DNA of 64,000 bases from Cephalotus follicularis (lineage: Eukaryota > Streptophyta > Magnoliopsida > Oxalidales > Cephalotaceae): the NCBI GenBank assembly GCA_001972305.1, contig BDDD01002851.1, positions 86,774 through 150,773 of the forward strand, given 5' to 3'. Made by a program: the position numbers and the translations under genes. This document shows positions 12,548-21,810 of this stretch, in pieces; positions within the stretch are counted from its first letter, which is position 1; every line of letters begins with the position of its first letter. The notes under the pieces are model-generated. The model made no database searches. It was not told where the DNA came from and was given only the letters and a program-made list of their open reading frames with translations.

Positions 12548-13038
12548 ACCAGTCGACTGGGCGTTTTGAGCCAGTTGGCTGTTTTGACAAAACAGCCGGC
12601 TGTATTGACAAAACAGCCGGCTGTATCCCTGTTTCAGTCGACTGGTTGAGAAAGATAGGAATTCCAAAAAGCTACTGGTTTATTTGGACAGTCGGCTGAA
12701 AATTCTTAGCAGGCGACTGTTTCTCCTCATCAGTCGGTTGGTACCCTGTTCCAGTCGGCTGGTTGAGTGTCATTCCAGTTTATGGGATTCTTTGTATTTC
12801 TAGTTGGCTATTCATCCTCAGATAGTCGGCTACTCAAACCAAACAGTCGGCTGTTCATCTTGGGCAGTCGGATGTTTTTGCCTGTACCTAAATACTTGAG
12901 CTTTGCAACACTTTGGACATTAAATCAAGTATGTATATGATTTTGTAAGTTAGACAAATATGCATACATGTATTCCATGTTTGTTAATCATCGAAATTTC
13001 AATCATTAGAACATTTAAAGGGGTGGCAAAAGCCAACA
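12548..13038 (-). repeat. Element B 5' LTR with CAGTCGGCTG-type motifs
   Basis: This is the direct-repeat partner of 571-1007. It carries numerous copies of the motif in forms cagtcgactg (a perfect palindrome), cagtcggctg and cagccggctg. The ORF start lies about 115 bp inside it. The 3' boundary (AGCCAACA at 13031-13038) matches the left LTR. Confidence 0.6.
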
Positions 13039-13138
13039 GGTTTCATACATGATTTGGTCGTTCACAGTTTATACTCTTGCGGGTTAGGAGTTACATTTTT
13101 ATTTTACATATTTTCTTCAATCTCGAATTCTTGGTGAT

Positions 13139-15271
13139 TTAGTTTTGTTCGTCGCTACTATCGCTATCTTCGTCTATAATTTTTTGAATCCTCTGATCTT
13201 GAACGATCCAATCTTTCAAGCAAACACAAATCTCTACTGTTTCTGCTTTCAACCGACCTCTTCTATCATCTAATACCCTACCACCCGTAGAAAAAACATA
13301 TTTGGATGCTACTGTGGACACATGAGCTGTTAGTATATCACATGCAATTATAGAAAGAACTGGATAAAAAGTTTGTTGTTTTTGCCACCATTGTAAAAGA
13401 TATAAGGACGTTCTATCTTCTTTATTAATGAACTGAATATTTGTATTAAGGTAATGTTGTAGTTCAGTATTTGTATTAACCATACTACTACTACTACCAA
13501 CTCCATAAGCAATTCTATCAAAAAAATCTATGGGATCATTACCACTACTACTAACATTTTCTTGATATTCATTTTCAACACTATATATTTTAACATATGT
13601 ATCAAATGCATCATATAACAATTGAGTAATCTCATTACTATCTAATTGTATTAGATTGCCTTTGCTCATGCATATTTGACATTTGTTTGCAAAGAATAAC
13701 ATACCTTGTAATTTTATTCTAGGATCCATTATAGGAGCCAAACAAAATAAATGTGGAATTGTTTCCCTATATTTATGGAATTTTTCTTCCATCACATCAC
13801 AAATATCTATAAAATTATTTTTCACCCTATATTTAGTAAAAACTTCATAAATTTCTCACAATTTACCAACGACTAAATTTGTAGTAATATAATAAGAACC
13901 AGAAAATAGATCAGTCAATTCTTTAAATTTTTCTAAAAATTGGGTCATAACATAACAAGTTGTCCAATATCTATCTAATATTTCAGAAAAAGAAGAATAT
14001 GGAGTCATGTGCATACTTATTAATGCGTTTATTGGTAATATAAATTCATAAGCACGCAACAACATTTCATAAGTAGAATTCCATCTATGTGTCACAACAT
14101 GTACCAAATTTTTATATTTAATACCACATTCATTACAAAGTTGTTTAAATGCTTGTTTTCTTACATCCGATTGTTCTATAAAGGTAATAATACTTGTAAT
14201 TTTATGTACTTGTTCTCCAACAAAAAGTAAATCATCTTGAACAATCAAATTAATAATATGACATACACATCTAACATGAAATAATTTACCACTTAATATG
14301 GGATCAAAAAAACCTCTTAATTGTCTAATAGCAGAATCATTATTAGTAGCATTATCAAAACTAATAGAAATTTTTTTTTCCTCAATTCCAAACTCACGAG
14401 TAGTTTCTATTATAGAGGTAGCTATATTATATCCGGTGTGAGGATAATCCAAATGTTTAAATGTAATAATTCTTTTTTGTAATAACCAGTTTTTGTCAAT
14501 ATAATGTGTAGTTATACAAATAAAACTTTTTCTCGTGCTTGTGCTTCAAACTTCAGACGTGAGAGAAAAAGTAGAAATATTTGTAAAAGAAGAAATTAAT
14601 TTAGCCTTGTGTTCTTCATAAATAATACGACAATCCCTTTTAAAGGTAGTTCTTGAATATAATTTAGCCTGAGGATTAAGTCCTTCATGTACTAGATCAC
14701 GAAAAAAAACTGAGTCAACATGAGAAAATGGTAATTCATTACCTATAATATAATAAACTAATTTTTTTCTATAATTTTCATTGGTAAATCTAAAATTAAG
14801 TAATTTATTATCACCACTGACCTGACTAAATTGAAGTTGGGTTTGGCCCGAACCTTTAACACCATGTTGTTCCAAGCATTTTACTAAATGCCTCTTGTAA
14901 GTTCTCGTGCCACCCCGACTTGTATAAGCATAATCCTTAGTGTTACATACCTTGCAAAAGACTCGTTTCTTTCCATTCTTGACATCTCTAATCTCCATGT
15001 GCTTCCATATGCCGGATTTTTGTTTCCCCCATTTGTTAGGATCGTTCTTCTCGGATTGTAGGGATATTCCACCGATCGAAGCATCCGATGGCGTATCTTC
15101 ATCCAAGTCAAAAAATTTATCACCAGGTGAAGGAGGTTATTGCATCATGTAGGACATTTCGTCGTCGTTAGAAGGAAGTTCCACATCCGCCAAGTCGAAC
15201 ACGGTGGTGGATGAAGAACCCACCTTCTCGATCCTCCTTGCTTGTTTCCTTGATCTTAATGTTGAATCCAT
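13139..15271 (-). pseudogene. hAT transposase (BED zinc finger to hATC), three in-frame stops
   Basis: One uninterrupted frame of 710 codons runs from an ATG at 15271-15269 to the stop at 13139, broken only by TAA (15137-15139), TGA (14546-14548) and TGA (13856-13858). In order it shows a BED-type zinc finger (CKVC...HLVKC, about residues 106-132), a DNA-transposase core with SISFDNAT, the C-x2-H element RCVCHIINL and the RW motif HRWNSTYEML, then a C-terminal hATC dimerisation domain with SIIACDIL and STGGRVLDDRR. hAT transposases excise and reinsert the element from its terminal repeats. The length is normal for the family and there is no frameshift, so inactivation was by point mutation. 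The two TGA codons sit where Trp fits, and TAA is one transition from CAA. Confidence 0.9.
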
Positions 15272-15488
15272 TATAATTAAAAGATAAAAGTTACAAGAAT
15301 GAGAGCTTTGTAATGTATGGAATTGCTTGATTTTGATCTATTTTGGTATTTGAAGTGTTGTGTAAGTAGCTTAAGTTGCTTTGAAATAATTAAGAATTGC
15401 CTTGCTTGATCATCGAGTAAGATACCTCACTTTTGCTTATAAAGACATGCTCCAACGGATCTATTTTTAAAAATTAGACTTAATCTAG

Positions 15489-15920
15489 TCGGCTGGATTT
15501 CCTTGGCAGTCGGCTGGAGTGGACAGTGTGTATTTCAAAATATAGCCATTGGTATAGGCAGTCGACTGGTTGATTTGTACAGTCAGCTGTTTGCCCAAAA
15601 CAGTCGGCTGGTTATATGTTCCAGTCGGTTGGTGGAGGTAGAGAGGATTTCCAAAAAGCTACTGGTCAGTGACTCAGTCGGCTGACAATTCTGGGAAGTT
15701 GGCTGTTTCACCAAGGAAGTCGGCTGGATTTCCTTGGTAGTCGGCTGGAGTGGACATTGTGTATTTCAAAATATAGTCGTTGGTGTAGGCAGTCGACTGG
15801 TTGATCTGGATAGTCGGCTGGTGGAGGTAGACAGGATTTCCAAAAATCTACTGGTCAGTGACTCAGTCGGCTGGCAAATTTGGGCAGTCGGCTATTTCAT
15901 CTTGGCAGTCGGCTGGTGCG
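15489..15920 (-). repeat. Two tandem units related to the element B LTR
   Basis: Two units of about 235 and 200 bp, starting at about 15489 and 15718, repeat the same text (agtcggctggatttccttgg, then gtatttcaaaatatag). The phrase 'ttccaaaaagctactgg' and the CAGTCGGCTG motifs match the element B LTR. I read this as a diverged, tandemly repeated LTR fragment upstream of the hAT transposase. It could instead be part of the hAT subterminal region. Confidence 0.5.
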
Positions 15921-16275
15921 GGCCAAATGCGGTTCTTGTGGTCCGGTTCTTGCGGTTTGATTCATACAATACTATGTGATCCGGGTCGGGCCAGTTCGCC
16001 GGTTCCTAAATCCTTGAACGGGCCCGGACCACACTCAAGGTCCGGTTCAACCCCCGGTCCTGCCACGTGGCAAGTGGTCCGGGCCGGTCCAAAGATCGTA
16101 CAGGCCGGTCCGGGTCGGTTCACGGGTTGGCCCGGACCACTTGCAACCCTAGGATACCCCATGGGTATTTAGTTAGTTGATCTGACTTAACCATCTTACC
16201 CTCATATTATTTTAACTAATTTCTTGTACACATGTCATTTGGTGATTGTGTATGAATATTTTCGATATTAATAAC

Positions 16276-16390
16276 TGATGATGGTTGGCCCCAAAAGGCC
16301 CAATTCGCAAGCCCCCTGGGAATACAAGAGAAACCAATGTCAGTTGGGACCACATTTCTCCAGCTAATAGTGCCACGTGTGTAACGACCT
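16276..16390 (+). repeat. Left terminal inverted repeat of the long-TIR element
   Basis: It pairs with 29555-29669. Shared blocks include TGATGATGGTTGGCCC, GAGAAACCAA, CTCCAGCTAATA and GCCACGTGT. Confidence 0.75.
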
Positions 16391-17181
16391 GCATTAATTT
16401 TGGGCAAATTGATGTTGGGCCAGGGGGAATTTTTTCTTTTCTTTTCTCCTTGGTGGTGTTGGCTTTGGGCTTAGTGGAGGCCCAATGTTTGTATGTGTGG
16501 TTAAGTTATAAGAGAGGTTTAGTTGGTGTTAGGACATGTGCAAAGCTTGCTTAGGAAGCTTAATAGTTGACTTCGGCAGATATCATGTCCATCATCTCAC
16601 GTCGAAAAAAGCAGTTGGGAGAGTGAGCCTTCATCTTTCATCTTTCTTCTGGAGCTTTGAGCGCTGTTTGAGGTTGGAACTTTCTTTCACCCGTCAACGC
16701 GTCTAGCAGGTGAGTGTCCTCCTCAATACGTTTTGGTGCGTCGCTTGGTTGGTGCAGGAACGACCTTTGAGGCCAAGGAAGAGCTTCGCCTTGGTTTTCA
16801 TGGTTGTATGTGGTTCATACATAGCTTCAGAGATGTTGTTCATGGTAGCTTAGCGTTGTTGTGTGTTGGTCTTGCAGAGGAAGATCTAGACACGGAGCCC
16901 GCGCAACAGGGAAGCTAGCTGAGAAAGTTGTTGATACTAGTGAGTGGGATGTTCTTATTTCTATTAATTGATAATTGAGAGTTTATTGATTTTATACCCT
17001 CCCATGATATTATCTTGACTAGGATTTCTTCTCCTATCATCTTGTTGATATTGTATGTGAATACTGCTTTGCCTGGGTTGAACTTGTTGTTTCCCCCTTT
17101 CTTGTTGAGTATTCATGCTTTATTTGATATCATGTGTTGTTGTCCTTGGATACTGGTTATTGGGTGCTGGTTACTTGGTTA
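16391..17181 (+). other. Left interior of the long-TIR element, no clear gene
   Basis: The sequence has a promoter- and leader-like character, with CT-rich stretches and an AGCAGGTGAGT splice-donor-like word at about 16710. No ORF is longer than about 60-90 codons. I recognise no protein. Confidence 0.35.
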
Positions 17182-18482
17182 TGTATTGAAATAAAACACT
17201 CTTGAAATATACAAGAGGGGAGGTGAATTGAATATTGAAGGAAATATGGAAATTTAAAAACTTTAAATGTAAAGAGACAAGGAAAGAAAAACTTCTCTGA
17301 AATTTAGAGTGGTTCGGCTAACTCTTGCCTACGTCCACTTTTCCCAAGGGAGCTCCTTGAGTTTCCACTATCTCGATTTGATTAAGGCAGCAAATCGTTA
17401 CACCTCACAAATTCGTGATTGACCTCAATTACAAGACTTTGACCTCAAAGCCTTAGAGGATTCTCCTCTTTTACAAGTAATGATAAAAGTGTTTACACGT
17501 TAACCTCTCAAATAGGTTGATATGAAAAATACAGCTCACAGTATGAAACACTCAGATAAACTCAAAAAATGAAGCTTAGAAGCCTTGTTGAACAATGTAG
17601 AGCACTTTGAGCTTTTTGCACACTTAGAATGCTTGAAGTGGATTTCTCTTGATGTTGTGTGATTGATGTAAATAATTCTGAATTGTTTTTTTTTTCTTAT
17701 GAGGTTTCAATCTTCCTTTTATAGGCATCAAAGATTTGTAGTCGTTGCATAAATTGTGGAAGCTTTTGATTTAATAATGTGTAGTTGCAATCTTTGAATT
17801 TTGTCTCTGCTGGTATAAAGACGTCGACTTCTTTGTAAAAGGCGTCGATGTCTTTTCAGTTGATAGCCGTTGGAAGTGCTTGAGCTAGACATTCCAGTTT
17901 TCCCGGGTCTTGTTTACTTAAAAAGACGACGACTTCTTTTTAAAGGCGTCGATGTCTTTTCTGGGAAATCTCCTGGTATTGAAGCTTTGAACATCACATC
18001 GACTTCTTCTGTGGGAGTCGATGCATTTTCTAGGAAATGCAGGTAGCTCTAGAAAAGGCGTCGATCTCTATGGAAAGACGTCGATGTCTTTTGTATTGAC
18101 GTCGATGTCTTTGATGTAAGGATCGATGTCTTCAATTGCAATTTCATACAGTAGCTTCTGGCACTGAAAACGTCGATGTCATCTTGGAAGTAGTCGATGT
18201 CATCTTGAAAGTAGTCGATGTCTTTTGGTACGGACGTCGATGTCATTACTGGAAGGACGATGTCTTCTTTGTAATTGATCTTGCACTAAAGACGTCGATG
18301 TTATTTGGAAGGGATCAACTTCTTTCGTACGGACGTCAATGTTATTCCTTGAAAGTCGATGTCTTCTTCTGCAGATGGTATTTTGCTTTGATATTGAACT
18401 TATAATTTCTTGCACATCAAGTAAACTTGTTAAATGCAAATATGTTATCATCAAAACAAGGATTGAGACTAAATCGTCAACA
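17182..18482 (-). repeat. Element C 3' LTR with dense GTCGATGTCTT array
   Basis: Plus-strand limits TGTATTG...TCAACA give TG...CA ends. The high-coordinate end is fixed by the polypurine tract; the low one is inferred. From about 17820 to 18370 it holds roughly twenty copies of a motif like gacgtcgatgtctt or gtcgacttctt, spaced about 20-40 bp apart. Confidence 0.6.
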
Positions 18483-18502
18483 ATCTCCCCCTTTTTGATG
18501 AT
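18483..18502 (-). other. Polypurine tract of element C
   Basis: On the minus strand this reads CATCAAAAAGGGGGAGATTG directly before the LTR start. It is the normal primer site for plus-strand DNA synthesis in this group. Confidence 0.7.
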
Positions 18503-18584
18503 GACAAAAATTTGCTCAAAAGGCATAAATTATAAGTAACAACATCAAACAGCAACAAGAATTAAAGCAGAAACAACAACAAAA

Positions 18585-19898
18585 TCATTCATCAGCAGGA
18601 GTGGTATCGGATTCGGATTCATCGCCCGAAGTCTCTTCGCATCGATCAATAGTCTTGGATTCGGCAAGCTTCCGTTCCATTATTTTGAGACGCCTCTTTG
18701 TGACTTTTAAATCGTAGAAGATGGTGTCATCAATGTGACGAAAGTCATAATGAATTATCTTATGATCACCCTCCAATTTACCGAGCCGTGTGTTGATTTG
18801 CTTTAAATCTTCTTTGAACGAGGATTGCATGGCAGCAAATTATGATTGCATGAACTCCATCATCCTGTCATAATCAGAAGTGGATGAAGTTCCTTGAGCT
18901 TGAGCCTGGGCTGGTGCAGCTTGTTGTTGAGCTTCCCAAGGAGGATTCTCTTCTTGCTCTTCAATTGCTTTCCTTGGCCCTTGATCCACTTTGGGGCGAT
19001 AGGTCCAGATTCCTTCCCGTTTCTTCCACCCCATCCGATTCAGGGTACTCTTGTTGTATGTGTCTTCTTTCTTTAACTTCGTTGCACTCTCTCCTTCTAG
19101 CCGAATGTGAAAGTGTTGGAAGACTTTGGTAAGAATGGATCCGAAAGGAAGCACGGATTTTTTCTGTGAGAATGCTCTTACCATTGTCTTGAGCATGAGG
19201 AGAGGAAAACAAAACTCGATTTTAGATAGGATGCACCACATAAGAAAAACTTGCATCCTAGACAATTTAGCATACCCTCCACCGGTGGGTAAAATTTGGT
19301 GTACTATGAGATGGTGGAGGAGCCTGTGGTCTACAGACAATCTATTAGTTGTCAGAGCCATGTTGGGATGGACATTTGGATCGTTGGGATACAAAATCGA
19401 CAAAATTCGGTTAGGGTGAAAACCCTCAACCTCCGGCCATTTCTTGTGTTCAAAGACATATAGACCGGTGTGTGGAATATGTAAGATAGAAGCTAGAATC
19501 CTAGCATCTAGATAAATCCTTTGCCCTTTAACAGATGAGGAGATTGCAAATTCCTCATTTTGGGCCGAAACCATCCTTAGGTTAGAATAAAATTCCTTAA
19601 CCAAATTTATGTAAAATGGGTCAGAAATTTGAACAAGAGGGAGAAGATGGAGGTCATCTAACCAGGAAACGAAGAAAAATTCGGAAGAACAGAAATCTAA
19701 ATCAATATTTCTGCCTCCCATGACGCGTTTTTCAGCAAAAGATATAGTCCTAATAGGAATATGTTCTTCGGATGAGGAATCCGATAGAGAAGGATCAGGG
19801 GAAGATTCCCTAAGCTCAAGCCTCTGCTTCTTAGCAGATTTCTTAGGCTGAGATGTAGAGTCAGCCTTCTTTTTGGCAACTTGCTTTGTCCTAGGCAT
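18585..19898 (-). pseudogene. Element C ORF, plant transposon protein-like, one nonsense codon
   Basis: Starting at ATG 19898-19896 (MPRTKQVAKKKAD; an upstream in-frame ATG exists at 19952), the frame runs 437 codons with one TAA at 18840-18842 that is one transition from CAA. Features are a basic then acidic/Ser-rich N terminus, and a central block with VKEFYSNLRM, RIYLDARILASILHIP and TGLYVFEHKKWPEVEGF. A Gln/Ala-rich linker precedes a C-terminal helical region (INTRLGKLEGDHKII). This is the layout I recall for the 'putative plant transposon protein' domain (Transposase_32 type) of plant LTR elements. No catalytic motif is visible. A gag-like structural role is inference. Confidence 0.65.
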
Positions 19899-20100
19899 TT
19901 TGTCAAGCAGATAGAGAGCACAGAGGAAAGACACAAAGAATGACACAAACAAACAGATTGGATAAGATGAAAGCTGTTTGGGAATGTGGAGAAGGAATTA
20001 GAGGATGTTTTTCGATCAATTAGAGAGATTTTTGAATAAAAATAAAGAGAGTAGAAAATTTTTGAAAACTCAGAAAAGGAGGTAAAATGAAGAATGAACA

Positions 20101-20400
20101 TGAGGTCGACTTTTTATGAAGAAGTCGATTTTCTGAGAAAAAGACGTCGACGTGATTCAAAAAGAGGTCAACGCGTTCTTTAAAATATAGCTGCAAAAAC
20201 GGTGCGTTTTAAAAGGCATCGACGCGTTTGAAATGAAGTCGACGTGTTTCAAGGAAACACAAAGAGATCGACGTTTTTCAAAAGAGGTCGACGCGATTTT
20301 CATAAGTCACAAGTTTTCCAGAAAAGAAGTCGACTCTATTTTGTAAAGCGTAAAATTTCCTGAAAATGAGTCGACGTTTTTGTAAAACAGAACAGAAAAT
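20101..20400 (-). repeat. GTCGAC motif array in the element C leader
   Basis: About ten copies of a GTCGAC-centred word (gaggtcgac, gacgtcgacg, gaagtcgacg) occur at roughly 20-35 bp intervals upstream of the ORF start. The array has the same core as the LTR array but different flanks. Confidence 0.6.
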
Positions 20401-20426
20401 CAAGCCAAAAATAGAACATTAACAAT

Positions 20427-21038
20427 GAAGCTTAGAAGCCTTGTTGAACAATGTAGAGCACTTTGAGCTTTTTGCACACTTAGAATGCTTGAAGTGGATT
20501 TCTCTTGATGTTGTGTGATTGATGTAAATAATTCTGAATTGTTTTTTTTTTCTTATGAGGTTTCAATCTTCCTTTTATAGGCATCAAATATTTGTAGCCG
20601 TTGCATAAATTGTGGAAGCTTTTGATTTAATAATGTGTAGTTGCAATCTTTGAATTTTGTCTCTGCTGGTATAAAGACGTCGACTTCTTTGTAAAAGGCG
20701 TCGATGTCTTTTCAGTTGATAGCCGTTGGAAGTGCTTGAGCTAGACATTCCAGTTTTCCCGGGTCTTGTTTACTTAAAAAGACGACGACTTCTTTTTAAA
20801 GGCGTCGATGTCTTTTCTGGGAAATCTCCTGGTATTGAAGCTTTGAACATCACATCGACTTCTTCTGTGGGAGTCGATGCATTTTCTGGGAAATGCAGGT
20901 AGCTCTAGAAAAGGCGTCGATCTCTATGGAAAGACGTCGATGTCATTTGTATTGACGTCGATGTCTTTGATGTAAGGATCGATGTCTTCAATTGCAATTT
21001 CATACAGTAGCTTCTGGCACTGAAAACGTCGATGTCAT
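20427..21038 (-). repeat. Element C partial 5' LTR, 612-bp direct repeat of 17571-18182
   Basis: The two copies align without gaps and differ at only a few bases. Sequence on either side is unrelated, so this copy has lost both LTR ends. Confidence 0.8.
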
Positions 21039-21074
21039 ACAGTACCTTCCCACGGTTTGGGGCATGACAGTTTT

Positions 21075-21087
21075 TGGTATCAGAGCC
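21075..21087 (+). other. Primer-binding site, tRNA-iMet type (copy 2)
   Basis: TGGTATCAGAGCC, an exact match to the usual plant initiator-Met primer site, follows the LTR remnant. Confidence 0.85.
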
Positions 21088-21180
21088 GTACTATTCTGGA
21101 TACGCCGGGATAGGACCCTCGGCAAAGTGGAATTAAGGTATATGTGTGGATATTGACCCGTTCCGTTATATGAACCAGAA

Positions 21181-21810
21181 TGGAAGGACGACAAAGTAGA
21201 AGCGTACGAGGAGAGAGATCCGGGCCGTCGATGAGACTTACCCATAGAAATAAGGAAAGATAAGAGAAAGTAAATGTGGCTCAAGGAGCCGAAGCTGCTG
21301 CTCCTACACGACAGGAACCCAGAGGACTTACGAGAAGAATATGGGCGATGATAAGTTAAACGTATGAGTTATACAACGTATATGTTAAAAAGGGATGAAG
21401 CAGAACACTAATGGAAGATGATTGAGTCTTCCGATAACACATACTCCTCGATGCTTTTAAAATAGAGATTGACAAGAGATAAGTTAAATTTCTAGGGTTG
21501 ATACAAAGAGAATCCCCCCATAGTGTTGGTAGCCCACAGGACCTTCGAGGTTGGGAAGACAATCTCGTGGTTCTCAACAGAGAAGACCCGGTCGTGATGC
21601 ACGACGGAGACAACAACAAAGGACAGCTTCGCAAGGAGGTTCCTCTAGACCCGTTGACGATGAACAGGTATGCATGGTGGTCGTACCAACCATGCTTCTG
21701 AAGATTGCTGGTGGAAAGATAGTAGGTGTTGGACTTGTGGAGCTTTAGATCATATATCTACTCAGTGCCCATAGAATCAGTTCAACCCAGGAAGTCAAAC
21801 AGGACAAGGT
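21181..21810 (+). pseudogene. Tekay-like copy 2 gag remnant
   Basis: Starts like copy 1 (MEGRRS-type beginning at ATG 21181) but loses most of the capsid region through several deletions. Fragments of the linker (cgaggttgggaagacaatct) and of the second zinc-knuckle region (gatcatatatctactcagtg) remain in shifted frames. No complete knuckle survives. Confidence 0.75.

Larger units (their letters stand above)
571..13038 (-). mobile_element. Non-autonomous LTR retroelement B, split by a Tekay-like element
   Basis: Direct repeats at about 571-1007 and 12548-13038 share long near-identical blocks and both end in CCAACA on the plus strand, so on the minus strand the LTR starts TGTTGG. Just inside the left LTR, minus-strand reading gives CATCAAAAGATGGGAGAT, a polypurine tract. 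The left copy is therefore the 3' LTR and the element reads on the minus strand. It encodes one gag-like or 'plant transposon protein' ORF and no polymerase, so it would need helper proteins. The far LTR ends are unclear, and I found no clean target duplication or primer-binding site. It lies inside the hAT element and is itself interrupted at 1664-11297. Confidence 0.65.
378..16151 (-). mobile_element. hAT DNA transposon, interrupted by nested LTR elements
   Basis: The left end reads TAGAGATGCAAGCGGTC and the reverse complement of the right end reads TAGGGTTGCAAGTGGTC, a matching terminal inverted repeat. Each end is flanked by the same 8 bp, GGATACCC (370-377 and 16152-16159), the target duplication length of the hAT superfamily. 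A hAT transposase lies inside on the minus strand. Subterminal regions (395-570 and 15920-16150) are dense in GGCCGGTCCGG-type words, probably transposase-binding repeats. Without the inserted LTR element (about 571-13038) the hAT is about 3.3 kb, a normal autonomous size. The transposase carries stop codons, so this copy is not autonomous now. Confidence 0.9.
17182..21038 (-). mobile_element. Non-autonomous LTR retroelement C, truncated at its 5' LTR
   Basis: The minus-strand order is partial 5' LTR (20427-21038), a leader with a GTCGAC-type array, one ORF, polypurine tract, 3' LTR (17182-18482). No polymerase is encoded. The polypurine and LTR-start wording (CATCAAAAAGGGGGAGATTG followed by TTGAC) is close to that of element B, so B and C are related families. 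The 5' LTR copy covers only 612 bp and its outer side is lost at the junction with the Tekay-like element at 21038. Confidence 0.65.

Noticed and set aside
16285..16554. 89-codon plus-strand ORF at the left end of the long-TIR element
   Set aside because: Begins inside the terminal inverted repeat and has no recognisable domain.
17820..18370. Spaced motif array read as CRISPR-like or satellite DNA
   Set aside because: Repeats are short, degenerate and irregularly spaced inside an LTR of a plant retroelement; no cas genes and no uniform unit.
20427..21038. Complete 5' LTR of element C
   Set aside because: Only 612 bp match the 1.3-kb LTR, and both true ends are missing, so it is listed as partial.
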